NCBI GenBank assembly: GCA_017465945.1
Contig: JAFTVD010000024.1
Location: 1 to 64,000 of the forward strand
DNA: 64,000 bases
Reading direction: 5' to 3'
Source: Alphaproteobacteria bacterium
GTDB lineage: Bacteria > Pseudomonadota > Alphaproteobacteria > RF32 > CAG-239
Made by a program: the position numbers and the translations under genes. Positions 36,167 through 45,304 of the stretch are shown in pieces. The stretch's first letter is position 1; each line of letters begins with the position of its first letter. The notes below the pieces were generated by a model, which ran no database searches, was not told where the DNA came from, and saw nothing but the letters and a program-made list of their open reading frames with translations.

Positions 36167-37303
36167 ATGGAATGGTTATTAAACATCGTATACTATATTG
36201 TACCTTTTTTAATACTACTTGGAGTTTTGGTTTTTGTTCATGAATTTGGACATTTTATTGTTGCTAGAAAATTAGGAGTTAGTGTTAGTGCTTTTTCTAT
36301 TGGCTTTGGAAAAGATTTATGGAGCACGACAGATAAACAAGGAACTGTTTGGAAAATATCTGCAATTCCTTTGGGCGGATATTGCCAATTTTTAGGAGAT
36401 GCTGATGAGGCATCTACAACAGCCGAAGTTGACTTAAGTAAATACACTGAAGAAGAGCAAAAACACCTTTTTGCAACACAAAAACCAATAAAAAAATTGG
36501 CAATAGCTATTGCAGGACCTTTGTTTAATTATTTATTTGCTTTTATGGTATTTTTCTGCTTATTTTTCTTTATTGGAAGTTATGATATACCTCCTATTGT
36601 ATCAGGTGTTGTAGAAAATTCACCAGCCCAAAGAGCTGGAATTCAGGCTGATGATAAAGTATTAGAAGTAAATGGTAAAAAAATTATAGAATGGGCTGAT
36701 ATTTCAAGAGAAGTAAGTATTGCTCCTGAAACAGTTGAACTATTAATTGAGAGAAATGGTGAAAAAATTAAACTCACATTAAAAACCGAAGCAATGGATT
36801 ATGCTTTTGATGAAACAGAAAAACCTTTAAAAAGAAAAATGATAGGTATTAAAGGTGAAGCAAAACGCTTTAAAGTTACAAAAGATAATTTTAATTTTGT
36901 TTCTTCTGTGAAAAAATCTGCATTAGAAATTTATAATGTAACAGAAATGTCTCTTAGAGGAATTGGGCAAATTATTACCGGTCAAAGATCTGGAGACGAA
37001 GTTGGTGGCATTATTAGAATCGCTGAAATGTCTGGTGATATATCGAAATCTAGAGGTTTTTGGGATTTTATTTCTTTTATGGCTTTACTATCAATTAACT
37101 TGGGATTGATAAACTTATTCCCAATCCCATTACTTGATGGTGGACATGTTGTAATTTATTTGTTAGAAATAATTTCGAGACGTGAGCTTAATGCAAAAAT
37201 TAAAGATGCTTTGCTTAAGATTGGTCTTGGTTTTATTTTGTTTTTAATGGTGTTTGCTACATGGAATGATATTAAGCACCTTATAACAAGATGGTTTGAA
37301 TAA
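36167..37303 (+). CDS. rseP: RseP-type intramembrane site-2 metalloprotease
   Basis: This 378-residue protease sits in the inner membrane and cleaves anti-sigma factors or leftover signal peptides. It has the zinc motif HEFGH in the first helix, a single PDZ domain (about 130-200, GVVENSPAQRAGI) and the third-helix motif NLFPIPLLDGGH. E. coli RseP has two PDZ domains; one is usual in shorter homologs. It lies between cdsA and bamA in the classical order. Confidence 0.94.
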   Translation: MEWLLNIVYYIVPFLILLGVLVFVHEFGHFIVARKLGVSVSAFSIGFGKDLWSTTDKQGTVWKISAIPLGGYCQFLGDADEASTTAEVDLSKYTEEEQKHLFATQKPIKKLAIAIAGPLFNYLFAFMVFFCLFFFIGSYDIPPIVSGVVENSPAQRAGIQADDKVLEVNGKKIIEWADISREVSIAPETVELLIERNGEKIKLTLKTEAMDYAFDETEKPLKRKMIGIKGEAKRFKVTKDNFNFVSSVKKSALEIYNVTEMSLRGIGQIITGQRSGDEVGGIIRIAEMSGDISKSRGFWDFISFMALLSINLGLINLFPIPLLDGGHVVIYLLEIISRRELNAKIKDALLKIGLGFILFLMVFATWNDIKHLITRWFE

Positions 37304-37320
37304 CTTTAAAGGATTGGAAA

Positions 37321-39573
37321 ATGAAGTTTAAATTAACAGGAATTTCACTATTAGCTCTAGCCTTTTGTTCTGATGCTATTGCTCAAGAAATGGTTCGCTA
37401 TATTGATATTAATGGCCTTAAAAGAGTGGAAAAAGAAACATCTTTGTCTTATGCTGGTATTAATGTAGGGAAATCTGTTTCTTCTGATGAGTTAAATAGT
37501 GCATTGCGTAGACTATATGACACAGGGTTGTTTAGTGATGTAAGTTTTGATACTAAAGGTGATAAGCTTGTTATTAATGTTGTAGAAAATCCTGTTATTG
37601 GGGTTATGGCTTTTGATGGTAATAATAAAATTGACGATAAAATATTAGAATCAGAAGTACAATCTCAGCCTCGTTCTGTATTTAGCAAGTCTAAAGTACA
37701 ACAAGATGTTCAACGTATTCTTGATGTTTATAAGAGAGCTGGACGTTATGGCGTGGAAGTTGAGCCTAAAATGATTAAGCGTTCTGATAATAGAATCGAT
37801 TTAATCTTTGAAATTGATGAGGGACCTGAAGCCAAAATTGATACTATAAACTTCATTGGAAATAAACATTATACTGCAAAAGATTTGCAGGGTGAAATAA
37901 TGAGTAAAGAAAGTCGTTGGTATCGTATTTTCTCTAGTGCTGAAAGTTTTGATAGAGAGAAGATGAACTACGACCAAGAATTATTGAGACGTTTTTATAA
38001 CAAACATGGTTATGCTGACTTCACAGTATTGTCTGCTATTGCAGAACTTTCTCGTGATAAAACATCCTTTGTTCTAACATTTACGATTGATGAAGGAAAG
38101 AGATATAAGATAAATGATATAAAGATTAATTCTTCTGTTTCTGATATTGACCCAAATCAATGGTATGAACATGTAAGTTTTAATGTTGATGATTGGTACA
38201 ATGCAGAAGAAGTTGAAAAGACTGTTAATGCTTTGACAGAAGAATTATCTCGTAAAGGTTTTGTTTTTGTTGAAGTTGTACCTTCTATTCATAAGGATAG
38301 AGAAACTGGTAAGTTAAGTGTTGTATTTAACATAAAAGAAAACGCTAAAGTTTTTGTTAATAGAATAAATATTACAGGTAACACTAGAACACTTGATGAG
38401 GTTGTTCGTAGAGAGTTTAGATTAGCTGAAGGGAATGTATTTAACGCATCTAAAATTAGAGAATCTAGACGTAATATTGAAAGACTTAACTTCTTTAGCA
38501 AAGTTGATATAACATCTGACCAAGTAGATTATGATAAGGCTGATATAAATGTTGAAGTGGAAGAAAAATCTACAGGTTACTTTAATATTGGTGTTGGATA
38601 TTCTACGATTAATGGTGCATTAATACGTGCTGGTATTACAGAAAATAACTTCTTAGGAAAGGGACAACAAGTTAGCCTTAATGCGGGAACTTCTGAACGT
38701 TCTACTGATTATAGCTTTAGCTTTACAGAGCCTTATTTCTTAGATAGACGTTTGAGTGCTGGTATGGATTTATTCTACCAAACAGAAGACTACCAAGATG
38801 AAAGTAACTATGATATGGATACTATGGGTGGTAGAATTCGTTTGGGTTGGAATTATACTGATGACTTTAGCCATTATGTTCGTTATACACTTAAACAAGA
38901 TGAAATTAAGAACGTAAATAGTGCTTCTAAATACATTCAAAGAGAAGCTGGCGAATCTATTGACTCTGTTATTGGTCAAACTTTGGTATATGACAAACGT
39001 GATAATGTGTTAAAACCACGTGAGGGATATTATTTATCTTTCGGAAATGATATTTCTGGTTTAGGTGGTGATGACAAATACTTAAAATTTGATGCTAAAG
39101 CATATAAGTTCTATACACTATCTGACCACTATACATTTAAGTTCTTTATCAATGGTGGTTATGTAACAGGTTATGGTGATAGAGATGCTAGACTATCTCA
39201 AAGATATTTCTTAGGCGGTAATACAATGCGTGGATTTGATACAGGTGGTATTAGTGCTAGAGATAAAGCAACCAAAGATGCCTTAGGTGGTAACTGGATG
39301 GTTTGGGGAGGTGCTGAAATGGCATTCCCATTGGGATTGGATGAACTTGGAATTAGAGGTAGAACCTTTGTTGATATTGGTACTACAGGTAAACCAGATG
39401 ATATAAGCTCTAGTGATGTTGATTATTCTTCAACTCCTCGTGTTTCTGTTGGTTTTGGTTTCGAATGGACATCTCCAATGGGTAAAATTGATATCGACTT
39501 CGGTTTCCCTATTGTTAAAGAAGACTATGATGAAACAGAAGTATTCCGTTTGAACTTTGGTACAAGTTTATAA
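37321..39573 (+). CDS. bamA: Outer-membrane assembly factor BamA
   Basis: This 750-residue Omp85 protein is the core of the machine that folds outer-membrane barrels. It has a signal peptide (cleavage after about residue 21), five POTRA repeats to about 410, and a 16-strand barrel. The barrel contains the loop-6 motif MRGFD (in the VRGF position) and a C-terminal KIDIDFGFPI strand. The last residue is Leu rather than the usual Phe. The gene follows rseP by 17 bp and precedes lpxD. Confidence 0.96.
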   Translation: MKFKLTGISLLALAFCSDAIAQEMVRYIDINGLKRVEKETSLSYAGINVGKSVSSDELNSALRRLYDTGLFSDVSFDTKGDKLVINVVENPVIGVMAFDGNNKIDDKILESEVQSQPRSVFSKSKVQQDVQRILDVYKRAGRYGVEVEPKMIKRSDNRIDLIFEIDEGPEAKIDTINFIGNKHYTAKDLQGEIMSKESRWYRIFSSAESFDREKMNYDQELLRRFYNKHGYADFTVLSAIAELSRDKTSFVLTFTIDEGKRYKINDIKINSSVSDIDPNQWYEHVSFNVDDWYNAEEVEKTVNALTEELSRKGFVFVEVVPSIHKDRETGKLSVVFNIKENAKVFVNRINITGNTRTLDEVVRREFRLAEGNVFNASKIRESRRNIERLNFFSKVDITSDQVDYDKADINVEVEEKSTGYFNIGVGYSTINGALIRAGITENNFLGKGQQVSLNAGTSERSTDYSFSFTEPYFLDRRLSAGMDLFYQTEDYQDESNYDMDTMGGRIRLGWNYTDDFSHYVRYTLKQDEIKNVNSASKYIQREAGESIDSVIGQTLVYDKRDNVLKPREGYYLSFGNDISGLGGDDKYLKFDAKAYKFYTLSDHYTFKFFINGGYVTGYGDRDARLSQRYFLGGNTMRGFDTGGISARDKATKDALGGNWMVWGGAEMAFPLGLDELGIRGRTFVDIGTTGKPDDISSSDVDYSSTPRVSVGFGFEWTSPMGKIDIDFGFPIVKEDYDETEVFRLNFGTSL

Positions 39574-39587
39574 CAAGAGAGTAAATT

Positions 39588-40601
39588 ATGGTTGATAAAA
39601 TATTTTATAAACACAATGGTAGCAAAAGCATAAAGGAGATTGTTGAAATTTCAAAAGCTGTTCTTGTAACAAGTGGCGTATTAGATGAGCAGATAGAAAA
39701 TATCTGCTCTATCGAAAGTGCTGGTAAGGAAGATTTATGCTTTTTCTATGATAAAAAGAATAAAGCAAAAGCTGGTGAAATTAAAGCAAAAGCATGTATT
39801 ACTACCCCTGAATTACAGGGCCTTATTCCTGAAGGTGTTATTGTTTTAGTTACAGACAATCCTAAACTTTGTTTTATTAATTTATTGAACGCATTTTATG
39901 CAGAAAATAAGCCTTGTGCGAAAATAGAAGATAGTGCACATATTTCTAAAACAGCAAAGATTGGAGATAACTGCTATATTGGTTATAATGTAGTTATCGA
40001 AGATGATGTTGTTATTGGTGATAATTGCATTATTGAAGCTAATGCTTTTATTGGCAGAGGTTGTAAAATAGGAAATAATTGCAGAATAGCTAATAATGCT
40101 AGTATAGCTTATTGTTTAATGGGAAATGACTGTTATATTTATACAGGAGCTCGCATCGGACAAGATGGTTTTGGCTTTTCTGTTGTTGAAGGAAAACATA
40201 AACGCATTCCACAAATTGGTCGTGTTATTATTGGCAACGACGTTGAAGTTGGTGCAAATACCTGCATTGATAGAGGCGCTTTAGACGATACTATTATCGG
40301 TGATGGTTGTCGTATTGATAACCTTGTTCAGGTTGCCCATAATGACAGGATTGGCAATTATTGTATATTGGTTGCTCAAACTGGTATTGCTGGTAGTTGC
40401 AAATTTGGTGATTATGTTGTTTGTGGCGGGCAAACTGGTTTTGCTGATCACTTGAATATTGGAAGTGGCGCACAAATTGGTGCTCAATCTGGCGTTATGC
40501 GTGATATTGAACCAGGAGCTATTGTAATGGGTACCCCGACGGTTCCATTCAAAGATTTTATGCGTCAAGTATCATTTTTACAAAAAAATAGTAAAAAGTA
40601 A
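39588..40601 (+). CDS. lpxD: UDP-3-O-acylglucosamine N-acyltransferase
   Basis: This 337-residue trimeric acyltransferase performs the third step of lipid A synthesis. It has an N-terminal uridine-binding domain, then about ten hexapeptide repeats forming a left-handed beta helix (for example [20 protein letters not shown]), and the catalytic histidine in [10 protein letters not shown]. Its presence shows that the organism makes LPS. Confidence 0.95.
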   Translation: MVDKIFYKHNGSKSIKEIVEISKAVLVTSGVLDEQIENICSIESAGKEDLCFFYDKKNKAKAGEIKAKACITTPELQGLIPEGVIVLVTDNPKLCFINLLNAFYAENKPCAKIEDSAHISKTAKIGDNCYIGYNVVIEDDVVIGDNCIIEANAFIGRGCKIGNNCRIANNASIAYCLMGNDCYIYTGARIGQDGFGFSVVEGKHKRIPQIGRVIIGNDVEVGANTCIDRGALDDTIIGDGCRIDNLVQVAHNDRIGNYCILVAQTGIAGSCKFGDYVVCGGQTGFADHLNIGSGAQIGAQSGVMRDIEPGAIVMGTPTVPFKDFMRQVSFLQKNSKK

Positions 40602-40616
40602 TAAAGGAGACCGACT

Positions 40617-41069
40617 ATGTCTGAAGAAGTTAAAGTATATCATATTGAAGAAATTATGAAAATGTTGCCTCATAGATATCCGTTTTTATTGGTTGATCGT
40701 TTAGAGGTTGAAGTTCCTGGTGAAAAAGGTGTTGGCATTAAAAATGTTACAATGAATGAGGAATTTTTCCAAGGACATTTTCCTAATAACCCTGTTATGC
40801 CTGGTGTTTTACAAATTGAGGCTATGGCTCAAACAGCGGGTGCTGTAGTTATTTCTCAAGATGAAAACTATGCTGACACTAAACGTAGTGTTTTGTTTAT
40901 GGGGGTTAACGAGGTTAAATTTAGAAAACAAGTTAAACCTGGCGACCAATTAAGAATGCATGTAGAAAAGATTAAAGCTCGTCGCAATATCTTTGTTTTC
41001 AAAGGAACTGCTATGGTTGATGGACAAGTTGCTTCTGAGGCTGAATTAACTGCTATGATTTTAGATTAA
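40617..41069 (+). CDS. fabZ: 3-hydroxyacyl-ACP dehydratase FabZ
   Basis: This 150-residue hotdog-fold enzyme dehydrates 3-hydroxyacyl-ACP in fatty-acid elongation. It has LPHRYPFLLVDR at the start and the catalytic GHFPNNPVMPGVLQIEAMAQ with His and Glu. It has a strong AAAGGAG site. In many Gram-negatives lpxA, lpxI and lpxB follow fabZ; here the cluster stops with a terminator. Confidence 0.96.
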   Translation: MSEEVKVYHIEEIMKMLPHRYPFLLVDRLEVEVPGEKGVGIKNVTMNEEFFQGHFPNNPVMPGVLQIEAMAQTAGAVVISQDENYADTKRSVLFMGVNEVKFRKQVKPGDQLRMHVEKIKARRNIFVFKGTAMVDGQVASEAELTAMILD

Positions 41070-41097
41070 TATTTTCTAAAATTACAGTTATTTACTA

Positions 41098-41126
41098 TTG
41101 AAAAAATTAGAGATAGGATTTATCTT
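41098..41126 (+). promoter_or_regulatory. Promoter nested in the fabZ terminator, driving sufS
   Basis: TTGAAA (41098-41103) and TATCTT (41121-41126) are 17 bp apart. They overlap the terminator stem, so transcripts starting near 41132 lack the first arm and would not terminate. This explains how sufS, whose start is 12 bp after the T tract, can be expressed. Confidence 0.45.
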
Positions 41127-41140
41127 ATCTCTAATTTTTT
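41101..41140 (+). terminator. Terminator after fabZ
   Basis: A perfect 15-bp stem (41101-41115 with 41126-41140) ends in six T. It separates the lipid A/fatty-acid run from the suf run. Confidence 0.9.
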
Positions 41141-41152
41141 AAGGAATTAAAG

Positions 41153-42370
41153 ATGTTTGATGCATATGAAATAAGAAAAGACTTTCCAATACTTAATAAA
41201 TTAGTTGATGGAAAGAGAAATACATACTTAGATACCGCTGCGTCTGCTCAAAAGCCGTTAGAGGTGATAGAGTGTGTTACATCTTTGTATATGAATGAAT
41301 ATGCTAATGTGCATAGAGGTAGTTATTGGTTATCGGATAGAGTTACTGAAAAATATGAAAATGCTCGCAAAATTGTACAACAATTTGTAAATGCAAAAAC
41401 ATCTGATGAAATTGTGTTTGTGAGAAATGCAACTGAAGGAATAAATTTGGTAGCCTCTACTTATGGGCTTAAAAATATAAAAAAAGATGATGAGATATTA
41501 ATATCTAGAGCTGAACATCACGCAAATCTTGTAACATGGCAACAACTTGCTATTAAAAATGGGGCTAAACTAAAATATTTTGATTTAGATGAAGATGGCG
41601 GATTTAATTTAGATAAATTTGTATCCAAATTAACACCAAAAACAAAGTTTGTTGCTTTTACTGCTATGTCTAATGTTTTGGGAACAATTTTTCCTATTAA
41701 AAAAATTTGTGAATTAGCTCATAAAAATGGGGCTAAAGTTTTGGTTGACGCATGCCAATATGCTGTTCATAAAAAAATTAATGTTCAGGAATTTGATGCT
41801 GACTTTTTAGTGTTTTCCAGCCATAAAGTTTATGGTCCTACTGGGGTTGGCGTTTTGTATGGTAAATATGATTTATTATGTGATATGCCACCGTATCAGT
41901 ATGGGGGAGATATGATTGAGCATGTATATTATGATAAAACAATATTTACGACTCCGCCTGCACGTTTTGAAGCAGGAACTCCTGCTATTGTGCAAGCGAT
42001 TGGTTTAGGAAAAGCTCTTGAATATCTTATGAAATTTGATTTTAATGATATTGAAAAACATGAAAGAGAATTAACTTCTTATGCCACCAGAAAATTGCTT
42101 GAAATTGACGGACTTAAAATTTTGGGAACAGCTAAAGATAAAGGTGGTGTTTTTGCATTTGATATTAATGGAATTCACCCTCAAGATTTAGCTTTTATTT
42201 TAGGAAAAGAAGGCGTTGGTGTTAGAACGGGACATTTTTGTGCTGAACCTTTAGTTAATATGCTTGGATATACATCTCTTACAAGGGCGTCTTTGGGGAT
42301 ATATAGTGTTAAAGAAGATATTGATATTTTGGTTGAAACACTAAAAAAAGCTAAAAATTTTTTAAGTTAG
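41153..42370 (+). CDS. sufS: Cysteine desulfurase, SufS type
   Basis: This 405-residue PLP enzyme strips sulfur from cysteine for Fe-S assembly. It shows ISRAEHHANLVTWQ, the PLP lysine in SSHKVYGPTG, and the persulfide cysteine in RTGHFCAEPL without the extended loop of IscS, which assigns it to group II (SufS). The AAGGA site is at 41142-41146. It is first in a run with the DUF59 gene and sufE, its sulfur acceptor. Confidence 0.94.
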   Translation: MFDAYEIRKDFPILNKLVDGKRNTYLDTAASAQKPLEVIECVTSLYMNEYANVHRGSYWLSDRVTEKYENARKIVQQFVNAKTSDEIVFVRNATEGINLVASTYGLKNIKKDDEILISRAEHHANLVTWQQLAIKNGAKLKYFDLDEDGGFNLDKFVSKLTPKTKFVAFTAMSNVLGTIFPIKKICELAHKNGAKVLVDACQYAVHKKINVQEFDADFLVFSSHKVYGPTGVGVLYGKYDLLCDMPPYQYGGDMIEHVYYDKTIFTTPPARFEAGTPAIVQAIGLGKALEYLMKFDFNDIEKHERELTSYATRKLLEIDGLKILGTAKDKGGVFAFDINGIHPQDLAFILGKEGVGVRTGHFCAEPLVNMLGYTSLTRASLGIYSVKEDIDILVETLKKAKNFLS

Positions 42371-42378
42371 AAGAATAA

Positions 42379-42816
42379 ATGATGACTAGTAACGATGAAG
42401 AAAATATTATAGATGAAAACGAAGCTCAACTTCTTGAGGCTATGAGTGTTGAGGATGAAGAATTGCCTGTATATAAAGCATATGCAGGAAAAAAATTAGA
42501 GAAAAATGAAACAAATGCAAAAATGATTGATATTGTTGATGCAATCAAAACTGTTTTTGACCCAGAAATCCCTATTAATGTTTATGATTTAGGACTTATT
42601 TATAAAATAAATCAGAATGATAATGGTGATATACATATTGATATGTCTTTGACTGCTCCCGGATGCCCTGTTGCGGGTGTTTTACCTCAACAAGTTGCTG
42701 ATGCGGTTGCTGTTGTAAAAGGTGTGGGAGAAGTTGAGGTTGAAGTTGTTTGGGAACCAGCTTGGACTTTAGAAAGATTAAGCGAAGAAGCTAGAATGAT
42801 GCTTGAAATGATATAA
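42379..42816 (+). CDS. DUF59/MIP18-family Fe-S assembly protein (SufT-like)
   Basis: The 145-residue protein has an acidic N-terminal 50 residues, then the MIP18 domain with VFDPEIPINVYDLGLIY and LTAPGCPVAGVLP, including the conserved reactive Cys. The family helps insert Fe-S clusters into client proteins. It lies between sufS and sufE, the usual place for sufT in alphaproteobacterial suf operons. Confidence 0.88.
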   Translation: MMTSNDEENIIDENEAQLLEAMSVEDEELPVYKAYAGKKLEKNETNAKMIDIVDAIKTVFDPEIPINVYDLGLIYKINQNDNGDIHIDMSLTAPGCPVAGVLPQQVADAVAVVKGVGEVEVEVVWEPAWTLERLSEEARMMLEMI

Positions 42817-42829
42817 TGTGGAGCAAAAT

Positions 42830-43237
42830 ATGAGTATTGATACATTAATTGATGATTTTTCATTTTTAGAATCTTGGGAAGATAGATATAAGTACCTTAT
42901 AGAATTGGGAAGTAAATTGCCTCATTTTGATGAAGAAAAGAAAAAAGAAGAATGGAAAATTTCGGGGTGTCAATCTCAGGTTTGGATTATTCCTCATTTT
43001 GATAATGATATGTTATACTTTGAAGGTGATAGCGACGCTATTATTGTTAGAGGTATTATTGCTGTTGTTTTGGAAATATTTAAAGATAAATCTGTACAAG
43101 AAATTTTTGATATTGATGTTGAAGAAATTTTTGATAAACTAGGTTTAAGAGAACATATTACACCTAATAGGAGAAGTGGTATGCTTTCGATGGTTGATAA
43201 AATGAAGTATTATGCTTCTCAAAAATTGAAGGAATGA
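42830..43237 (+). CDS. sufE: Sulfur acceptor SufE
   Basis: The 135-residue protein takes the persulfide from SufS and passes it to the SufB scaffold. It has WEDRYKYLIELG near the start and the active cysteine in SGCQSQVWI. The ATG at 42830 follows GGAG at 6 nt; an in-frame GTG 12 nt earlier would place the start before that site. It is coupled to the upstream gene and 1 nt from sucC. Confidence 0.93.
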   Translation: MSIDTLIDDFSFLESWEDRYKYLIELGSKLPHFDEEKKKEEWKISGCQSQVWIIPHFDNDMLYFEGDSDAIIVRGIIAVVLEIFKDKSVQEIFDIDVEEIFDKLGLREHITPNRRSGMLSMVDKMKYYASQKLKE

Positions 43238-43238
43238 G

Positions 43239-44438
43239 ATGAATATTCACGAGTATCAAGCAAAAAGAATTTTTAAAAAGTTTGGAATAAATATACCAAA
43301 TGGGATTATTGCTTATACTCCAAATGAGGCAAGAGATGTTGCTTTGCAAATATCTGAAACGGGACCTTGGGTGGTAAAAGCGCAAATTCATGCTGGTTCT
43401 CGTGATGATGGAAAATTTTCTGATAAACGTGCCGGTAGAAAAGGCGGTGTGAGAGTTTCAAAAACAATAGATGAAGTTTATACTAATGCTGATGATATGC
43501 TTGAGAATATGCTTGTAACAAATCAGACTGATAGTAAAGGAAGATTGGTTAGCCGAGTATATGTTGAAGAGTTTATAAAATCGGCAAAGAAATTTTATGT
43601 AAGTTTGGCTATTGACTGGGTATTGGCTAATGTTATTTTGATTGTATCTCCTATTATTGATAATGAAGATGTTGGCGCTTTAACTGATATTCCTAATAAT
43701 TTTTTCAAACTAAATATTGGTACAGAACGAGAAATTAGAACAACTCAAGCAAAAGAAATTTTAGATTTTATGGGCGTTAACTCTGATGCAAAAGAAATGA
43801 AATCTTTTATAAATAGACTTTTGAAAGTTTTTTATGCTTATGATGCAACAATGATTGAGATTAACCCTATTGGTATTGCTAAAGATGGTGAAATTTGGGC
43901 ATTAGATGCGAAGATATGTTTTGACCGCAATTCGCTTTATAGACACCCTGATATTACAAAAATGGCAGACGAATCAGAGGTGAGTGAACGTGAGTTAATT
44001 GCTTTAAAAAATGGCTTTCAATATAAGGAATTAAATAGCGGAATCGGTATTATTGTTAATGGTGACGGACTTGCTATTAATACTATAAATGAAGCGCAAA
44101 ATATTGGGCTAGATACTGCTTGTTTTCTCAACCTTAAAGGTGGTGTTGATAGGGATAAGATTGCAACAAGTATTAAGCTCATTATGACGAATCCGAAAGT
44201 TGATGGAATTTTTATTAATATTCTTGGTGGTTTTTTACGATGTAATTTAATTGCTGATGGAATCTTAAATGTTGCAGATGATTTGGGGTTAAATATTCCT
44301 CTTGTTGTTAGATTTGAGGGTACAAACAAAGATGAAGCAACTGAAATTTTATATAAATCTAAATTACCTCTTTTGATAGCAGAAGATACCTTTACGGGGT
44401 TAAATATGCTAAAAAGAGCTATTGAGGAGGAAATTTAA
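43239..44438 (+). CDS. sucC: Succinyl-CoA synthetase beta-subunit-like protein
   Basis: The 399-residue protein has an ATP-grasp domain (MNIHEYQAKRIFKKFG, WVVKAQIHAGSR, MIEINPIGI) and a C-terminal domain with NILGGFLRCNLIADGI. Several positions differ from the usual enzyme: VNGAG is VNGDG and the DVGGG loop is LKGGV. In the normal TCA enzyme it pairs with SucD to interconvert succinyl-CoA and succinate with nucleotide phosphorylation. Since the SucD-like partner lacks its phosphohistidine, the symbol reflects family only. Confidence 0.8.
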   Translation: MNIHEYQAKRIFKKFGINIPNGIIAYTPNEARDVALQISETGPWVVKAQIHAGSRDDGKFSDKRAGRKGGVRVSKTIDEVYTNADDMLENMLVTNQTDSKGRLVSRVYVEEFIKSAKKFYVSLAIDWVLANVILIVSPIIDNEDVGALTDIPNNFFKLNIGTEREIRTTQAKEILDFMGVNSDAKEMKSFINRLLKVFYAYDATMIEINPIGIAKDGEIWALDAKICFDRNSLYRHPDITKMADESEVSERELIALKNGFQYKELNSGIGIIVNGDGLAINTINEAQNIGLDTACFLNLKGGVDRDKIATSIKLIMTNPKVDGIFINILGGFLRCNLIADGILNVADDLGLNIPLVVRFEGTNKDEATEILYKSKLPLLIAEDTFTGLNMLKRAIEEEI

Positions 44439-45304
44439 TGGCTATTTTAATTAATAAGAAAACAAAAGTTTTAGTACAGGGTATTACGGGTACTCAAGCT
44501 TCTTTCCACATCCAGAGAGCAAAAAAATATGGAACTAAAATTGTGGCAGGTGTTGTTCCTAGCAAAAAAGAAGAAACGCATTTAGGTGTGCCTTTGTTTA
44601 AAACTGTTAAAGAGGCTAAAGAAGCAACAGGAGCAAATGCTTCTATTGTATTTGTTCCAGCAAAGCAAGCAAAATCTGCGATTATTGAGGCTATTGATGC
44701 GAATTTAGATTTTGTTGTGGCTATTACATCTGGAATATCTGTTGTTGATATGATGGAGATTAGACAAAGACTTTCTAATTCTAAAACTATTCTTATTGGT
44801 CCAAATACTCCAGGTATTATAACTCCTGAACAAGCTTATATGGGTATTTTCCCTGACAATATTCATAAAAAAGGTGAAATTGGTCTTATTTCTCGTTCTT
44901 CTACTCTTACATATGAGGTAGTATTAGAATTAAATAAATTGGGACTTGGACAATCTACTATTGTTGGTTTGGGTGATGATTTTATTATTGGCGCATCATT
45001 TATTGATATTATAGAGAAATTTAATAATGATGCTAAAACAAAGGCTATTGTTTTAATTGCAGGTATTGGCGGAAATCTTGAAATTGAAACAGCGAAAAGG
45101 TATGCAGAAATTAAGCATAAAAAACCTGTTATAGCTCTTATGATTAATAATCCTACAAAAGTTTTAGGATATGACACTTTTGCTTCTAAAATTATATGTG
45201 ATGGAATAACGGAAACTGAAGATAAAAAAGATATTTTGAGACAATCTGGAATTATTGTTGTTGATGATATAAAATCACTTACAAATGAATTATCAAAAAT
45301 ATGA
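44438..45304 (+). CDS. sucD: Succinyl-CoA synthetase alpha-subunit-like protein lacking the phosphohistidine
   Basis: This 288-residue protein has the CoA-binding Rossmann domain (TKVLVQGITGTQASFHI) and the SRSSTLTYE segment. The normal catalytic motif, GHAGA with the phosphorylated His near position 246, reads GYDTFA here, with Tyr245 at the aligned place. The CoA-contact GPNCPG is GPNTPG and IGGDP is LGDDF. It should therefore not carry phosphate in the classical way. It overlaps sucC by 1 nt and comF by 4 nt. It may be a diverged paralog with another role, or use a different mechanism. Confidence 0.8.
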   Translation: MAILINKKTKVLVQGITGTQASFHIQRAKKYGTKIVAGVVPSKKEETHLGVPLFKTVKEAKEATGANASIVFVPAKQAKSAIIEAIDANLDFVVAITSGISVVDMMEIRQRLSNSKTILIGPNTPGIITPEQAYMGIFPDNIHKKGEIGLISRSSTLTYEVVLELNKLGLGQSTIVGLGDDFIIGASFIDIIEKFNNDAKTKAIVLIAGIGGNLEIETAKRYAEIKHKKPVIALMINNPTKVLGYDTFASKIICDGITETEDKKDILRQSGIIVVDDIKSLTNELSKI

